NCBI RefSeq assembly: GCF_900107215.1 | Contig: NZ_FNPD01000003.1 | Coordinates: forward strand, 62,001-126,000 | Direction of reading: 5' to 3' | DNA length: 64,000 nucleotides | From: Acetomicrobium thermoterrenum DSM 13490 | GTDB taxonomy: Bacteria; Synergistota; Synergistia; Synergistales; Acetomicrobiaceae | In this document: positions 60,775 through 64,000 of the stretch, piece after piece | Position numbering within the stretch: the stretch's first letter is position 1 | Layout: each line of letters opens with the position of its first letter | Notes under the pieces: generated by a model | Told to the model about the DNA's origin: nothing | Seen by the model: the letters and a program-made list of their open reading frames with translations, nothing else | The model's database searches: none | Position numbers and translations under genes: made by a program

Positions 60775-61807
60775 GGCAGCGATATGGGGAGCAAGCGGAA
60801 TGGCAGGTGGTGAGGTTCTGCGAATATTGGCCCGACATCCCGATATAAAAGTGGAATGTGCCGTCTCAAAGAACAAAAATAGACAATTCATATGGCAGAC
60901 ACACCCTCATTTAAGGGATGAATTTGGCACTTTAACATTTTGTGACCACGATGAGGCATTTTTAAAAGAAGTAGATATCGCATTTTTAGCAGTCCCTCAC
61001 GGCACAGCCGTGTCCGTCATCGAAAAATACTTGGAAAAAGGCACGAAGGTAGTAGATCTGTCTGCTGACGTTAGGCTTTATTCTGCTAAAGATTATGAAA
61101 AATGGTACGGGTCGCCTCATCCAAACCCGGATTTATTGATCAGTGCGGTTTACGGTTTGCCCGAGCTCCATGGGAAGGAAATCAAAGAGTCAAATTTAGT
61201 GAGCGGAGTAGGTTGTAACGCAGCCTGCTGTATATTGGGGCTTTTTCCCCTCGCCAGAGAGGGCTTGATAGAGGAAATCCGAATCGAAGTGAGGGTTGGA
61301 TCATCCGAAGCTGGTGCAACACCGACACTGGGAAGCCATCATCCCTACAGAAGCAGGACGTTAAGAGTGTACGAACCTTTTAGGCATCGCCATTTGGCTG
61401 AAATCCTGCAGGAACTTTCCCTTGAGGAAGATGCAGTAACGATGACGATGACAGCCGTGGAGATCGTCCGCGGTGCACAAATGTTGGCTCATATTCGACT
61501 GTCGGAAAAAGTGAGAGAGGGAGAAATATGGAGGCTCTACAAGAATGCTTATAGAGACAAGCCCTTTTTGCAGCTTTGTCCGGCCAAACCTGCTCATCTC
61601 AGGCTTCCCGAACCAAAGATGGTGACGGGTAGCAATCAGGCAATGACTGGTTTTACCCTCCACGAGGACGGGCGCAGGATGTTGGTAGTTACGGCCATAG
61701 ATAACCTGATGAAAGGGGCAGCAGGAACGGCTGTCCAGGCATCCAACCTGATGCTGGGGTTAAACGAAACCGAAGGACTTACCATGATGCCCGTTTACCC
61801 CGTGTAA
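60764..61807 (+). CDS. lysY: LysW-aminoadipyl-phosphate reductase (ArgC-like)
   Basis: A 347-residue NADPH-dependent reductase of the ArgC fold that reduces LysW-bound acyl phosphate to the semialdehyde. Rossmann motif AIWGASGMAGGEVLRIL at the N-terminus; catalytic Cys in SGVGCNAACCILG (about 145-157); the His of GSHHPYRSRT. ATG at 60758 or 60764; overlap with lysX of 11-17 bases shows coupling. Length matches LysY/ArgC (340-350). Confidence 0.93.
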   Translation: MTFKAAIWGASGMAGGEVLRILARHPDIKVECAVSKNKNRQFIWQTHPHLRDEFGTLTFCDHDEAFLKEVDIAFLAVPHGTAVSVIEKYLEKGTKVVDLSADVRLYSAKDYEKWYGSPHPNPDLLISAVYGLPELHGKEIKESNLVSGVGCNAACCILGLFPLAREGLIEEIRIEVRVGSSEAGATPTLGSHHPYRSRTLRVYEPFRHRHLAEILQELSLEEDAVTMTMTAVEIVRGAQMLAHIRLSEKVREGEIWRLYKNAYRDKPFLQLCPAKPAHLRLPEPKMVTGSNQAMTGFTLHEDGRRMLVVTAIDNLMKGAAGTAVQASNLMLGLNETEGLTMMPVYPV

Positions 61808-61838
61808 GCAACATGACTCACTGAAAGGAGAAAGGACA

Positions 61839-62696
61839 GTGACATATCAAAACCTTAGTTCCATTAAAAGGGGAGTAGTAAAGATCGGGGGAGCAAGCGG
61901 CAATAACCTTGAATATCTCGTCAAGGAACTTTCTGAAAGAGTAAAGAAGGGAGAAGAGTGGCTTCTTGTTCATGGCGCAAGTTCTTATATGGACAATCTA
62001 TCGAGGGCTTTAAATATTACTCCAAAATACGTTATGAGCCCCGGTGGTTTTAAGAGCCGCTTCGTAAACTCGACCGATCTGGAATTGTTTCGAGCTGCAT
62101 GCTCCGTATTTTCCATACAACTTGTTAGCTCCTTCGGTCAACTGGGGGTTAATGCCGTCCCGCTTTATCCGCCAGACAACATATCCGCCGTTGCTAAAAG
62201 AAAGGATGTCCTACGGGTTACAGAAAATGGCAAAGTGCGTTTAATTAGAGGCAATTGCAGCGGATTTATCACGTCCTTTCGAAACGAAAGTATCTTTGCA
62301 TTGTGGGATTTAGGTGCTCTTCCCGTCTTACCTCCTCTGGCTTATGACGAGAAAGGTAACGGCGTCTTGAACGTCGATGGGGATCGCATGGCTGCTGCAG
62401 CAGCTGCGTCTGTTAAAGCAGATGTATTGGTCATATTAAGCAACATTCCGGGATTGCTTCAAGATCCAAACGATACTTCCACGTTGATTAAAATGTCTAC
62501 GCTCGAAGACTGGACCGAACTGGAAAGCTATTCTCGGGGAAACATGAAGCGCAAACTGCTAGCGGCAAAAGAAGCGCTCGAAGGCGGAGTTAATTCGGTA
62601 TTTATAGGAGACAGCAGGCAACCAAATCCGATAAAGACGATATTCTCTGGAGGAGGGACGCACTTATGTCGGAGCTTTACGGAAGCCGCGGTATAA
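61839..62696 (+). CDS. lysZ: LysW-aminoadipate 6-kinase (ArgB-like)
   Basis: A 285-residue amino-acid kinase family protein that phosphorylates the side-chain carboxylate of LysW-bound aminoadipate (or glutamate). Seen: VVKIGGASGNN (ATP loop, about 13-23), LLVHGASSYMD, and VLNVDGDRMAAAAAAS near residue 180. The GTG start follows AAAGGAGAAAGGACA. Its last 31 bases overlap lysJ. Confidence 0.93.
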   Translation: MTYQNLSSIKRGVVKIGGASGNNLEYLVKELSERVKKGEEWLLVHGASSYMDNLSRALNITPKYVMSPGGFKSRFVNSTDLELFRAACSVFSIQLVSSFGQLGVNAVPLYPPDNISAVAKRKDVLRVTENGKVRLIRGNCSGFITSFRNESIFALWDLGALPVLPPLAYDEKGNGVLNVDGDRMAAAAAASVKADVLVILSNIPGLLQDPNDTSTLIKMSTLEDWTELESYSRGNMKRKLLAAKEALEGGVNSVFIGDSRQPNPIKTIFSGGGTHLCRSFTEAAV

Positions 62697-63802
62697 CTTT
62701 AACATACGGGAATGGTGCAATAATCAGAGATAAAGAAGGAAAAGAATATATAGATTTTTACTGTGGCAGCGGAGCTGCGCTCTTCGGACATTGCCATCCC
62801 TACCTTGTTAAGACATTAAAAGAAGCATCGGAAATGCCGTGGACGGTAGGGATAGGCATGGGATCGGATACGAGAAATAAGTTCATGGAATCCTTAAAAC
62901 AGATATTTCCGGACAGAGAATGCTTCTTCTGCAACAGCGGATCTGAAGCAGTGGAGGCCGCACTTAAACTTGTCACCTTTTTAAACTCCAATAGAAAAAA
63001 AATCCTTGCCCTACGCCGAAGCTTTCACGGACGCACGCTTGGGGCTTTGTCTTTAACCTTTAACCCGCTTTACAGAAACCCTTGGACACACGTTCTTTTG
63101 CCAGTAACCCATTTAGAACCAGAGGAACTGCCGTCAAGGGTAGATGAAGATACCGTTGCGGTATTTGTAGAGCCCGTCAGAGGGGAAGGCGGAGTCTATC
63201 CCCTCAAGAAGGATATTGGGAAGAAGATAACTGAGGCGTGCAAATTGCACGGAGCTTTGCTCGTCAGCGATGAGGTTCAATGCGGTTGGGGAAGGTGTGG
63301 CGATTATTCAGTAAGCGAAAAGTGTGGTCTTGATCCTGACATAATATGTCTCGCAAAGGGTGTGTCCGGAGGTTTTCCCGTAGGGATGATGCTATGGAAG
63401 GAAAAGTTAGGCGGCTTTCCTCCTTCGGGGCACAGTTCAACATACGGAGGCAATCCTCTTGCCATGGCTTTGGGGCTAGCTACTATATCGTTATTGCAAG
63501 GTGAAGGCTATATGCAAAAGGCGGTGGAATTAGGTGACCACTTCAGAGGTCTATTACAAAAAATTGACTCGCCGCTTATACGTGAGGTGCGCGGAAGGGG
63601 GTTGTTGAACGGAGTGGAGCTTTCCGTAAAAACTATTCCTATAGTCAAAGAACTTCAGGATAGGGGTGTACTCGCCCTTCCGGCCGGACCTTTTGTGGTG
63701 AGATTTTTGTCGCCCCTGACGTCTACGACAGAACATTTTGAAAAAACAGCTGACATCTTTAAAGCTGTATTGGAAGAGAAGGAAAAGGGCGATGTCTGCT
63801 GA
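62666..63802 (+). CDS. lysJ: LysW-lysine/ornithine aminotransferase
   Basis: A 378-residue class III PLP aminotransferase that aminates the LysW-bound semialdehyde. Seen: FYCGSGAALFGHCHP (about 31-45), SDEVQCGWGRCG (PLP-binding Asp), and CLAKGVSGGFPVGMM carrying the Schiff-base lysine. Length is typical of LysJ/ArgD (380-400). GGAGGAGG precedes the ATG inside lysZ. It overlaps lysK by 11 bases. Confidence 0.95.
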   Translation: MSELYGSRGITLTYGNGAIIRDKEGKEYIDFYCGSGAALFGHCHPYLVKTLKEASEMPWTVGIGMGSDTRNKFMESLKQIFPDRECFFCNSGSEAVEAALKLVTFLNSNRKKILALRRSFHGRTLGALSLTFNPLYRNPWTHVLLPVTHLEPEELPSRVDEDTVAVFVEPVRGEGGVYPLKKDIGKKITEACKLHGALLVSDEVQCGWGRCGDYSVSEKCGLDPDIICLAKGVSGGFPVGMMLWKEKLGGFPPSGHSSTYGGNPLAMALGLATISLLQGEGYMQKAVELGDHFRGLLQKIDSPLIREVRGRGLLNGVELSVKTIPIVKELQDRGVLALPAGPFVVRFLSPLTSTTEHFEKTADIFKAVLEEKEKGDVC

Positions 63803-64000
63803 AAGGAATTTGCTCTTCGATCTGGTTTCAATAGCCAGCGCAAGTTACAAAGAAGCCGAGGCGTGTGATTATCTCAATGCCCGCCTCCCTTCTTTGGGGT
63901 GGGACAGGTCATACATAGACTATGTGGGCAATGTCGTGGCCACGAAAGGGGAGGGCGATAACGAAATAATCCTCCTCGGTCACATCGATACAGTTGAGGG
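63792..64000 (+). CDS. lysK: LysW-lysine/ornithine hydrolase, 5' part
   Basis: The first 69 residues of an M20-like hydrolase that frees lysine or ornithine from LysW. It begins MSAERNLLFDLVSIASAS and reaches ILLGHIDTVEG, the first metal-binding motif of the family (His, Asp). The ATG is inside the end of lysJ and the gene is cut by the window edge. Order W-X-Y-Z-J-K supports the assignment. Confidence 0.88.
   Translation, partial: MSAERNLLFDLVSIASASYKEAEACDYLNARLPSLGWDRSYIDYVGNVVATKGEGDNEIILLGHIDTVE

Noticed and set aside
1-64000. CRISPR array, rRNA, tRNA, prophage or intact insertion sequence
   Set aside because: No regularly spaced repeats, tRNA-like cloverleaf sequence or transposase/integrase frame was seen on reading both strands; a covariance search would be needed to exclude small RNAs.

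Overview
The window looks like a chromosomal stretch of an anaerobic, amino-acid- and peptide-fermenting diderm bacterium. The best fit is Synergistota (Acetomicrobium/Anaerobaculum-like). This is an inference from gene content: a LysW carrier-protein amino-acid pathway, SelA/SelB/YedF selenium genes, many peptidases and amidohydrolases, two oligopeptide ABC importers, and periplasmic-glucan genes that imply an outer membrane. I saw no rRNA, tRNA, CRISPR array, phage gene or intact insertion sequence.

Layout. 1-8.4 kb: the 5' end of a LUD-domain gene, a small His-rich protein, then a minus-strand envelope cluster in transcription order opgG, opgH, an endonuclease/exonuclease/phosphatase-fold protein, cardiolipin synthase and an MFS exporter. 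8.5-27.3 kb: mainly housekeeping and metabolic genes: nitroreductase, M19 dipeptidase, mobA, a YhaM-like exoribonuclease, HpcH/HpaI aldolase, a PP-loop thiolase, lepA, hemW, a ThDP-dependent decarboxylase-like enzyme, yedF, nicotinamidase, a transporter with two M20 hydrolases, and selA-selB. 27.4-36.5 kb: a minus-strand run (OPT transporter, Asp/Glu racemase-like, DUF917, DUF1177, an unassigned 276-aa protein, AroM, a COG2309 protein, MOSC, acetamidase/formamidase, DUF364) that I regard as the best candidate for an undescribed catabolic system. 36.8-41 kb: a PucR regulator, an NCS1 permease, a nitrilase-fold amidase and a hydantoin-racemase-like protein. 41-59.6 kb: two complete peptide ABC importers, PepV, a second COG2309 protein, a second PucR regulator, an M20D amidohydrolase and an AbgT transporter. 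59.7-64 kb: lysW-lysX-lysY-lysZ-lysJ-lysK for lysine and/or ornithine synthesis on a carrier protein, cut by the window end.

How it fits together. The central 30 kb encodes uptake by OPT, NCS1, ABC and AbgT carriers, followed by hydrolysis of peptides, N-acyl amino acids, carbamoyl or amide compounds, and racemisation. Two PucR-type regulators sit next to these genes and may control them. The right edge makes lysine or arginine precursors. Convergent gene pairs are often separated by strong inverted repeats acting as shared terminators. Many genes start with TTG or GTG behind strong Shine-Dalgarno sequences, so I moved several starts away from the longest open frame. No gap between genes exceeds 300 bases.
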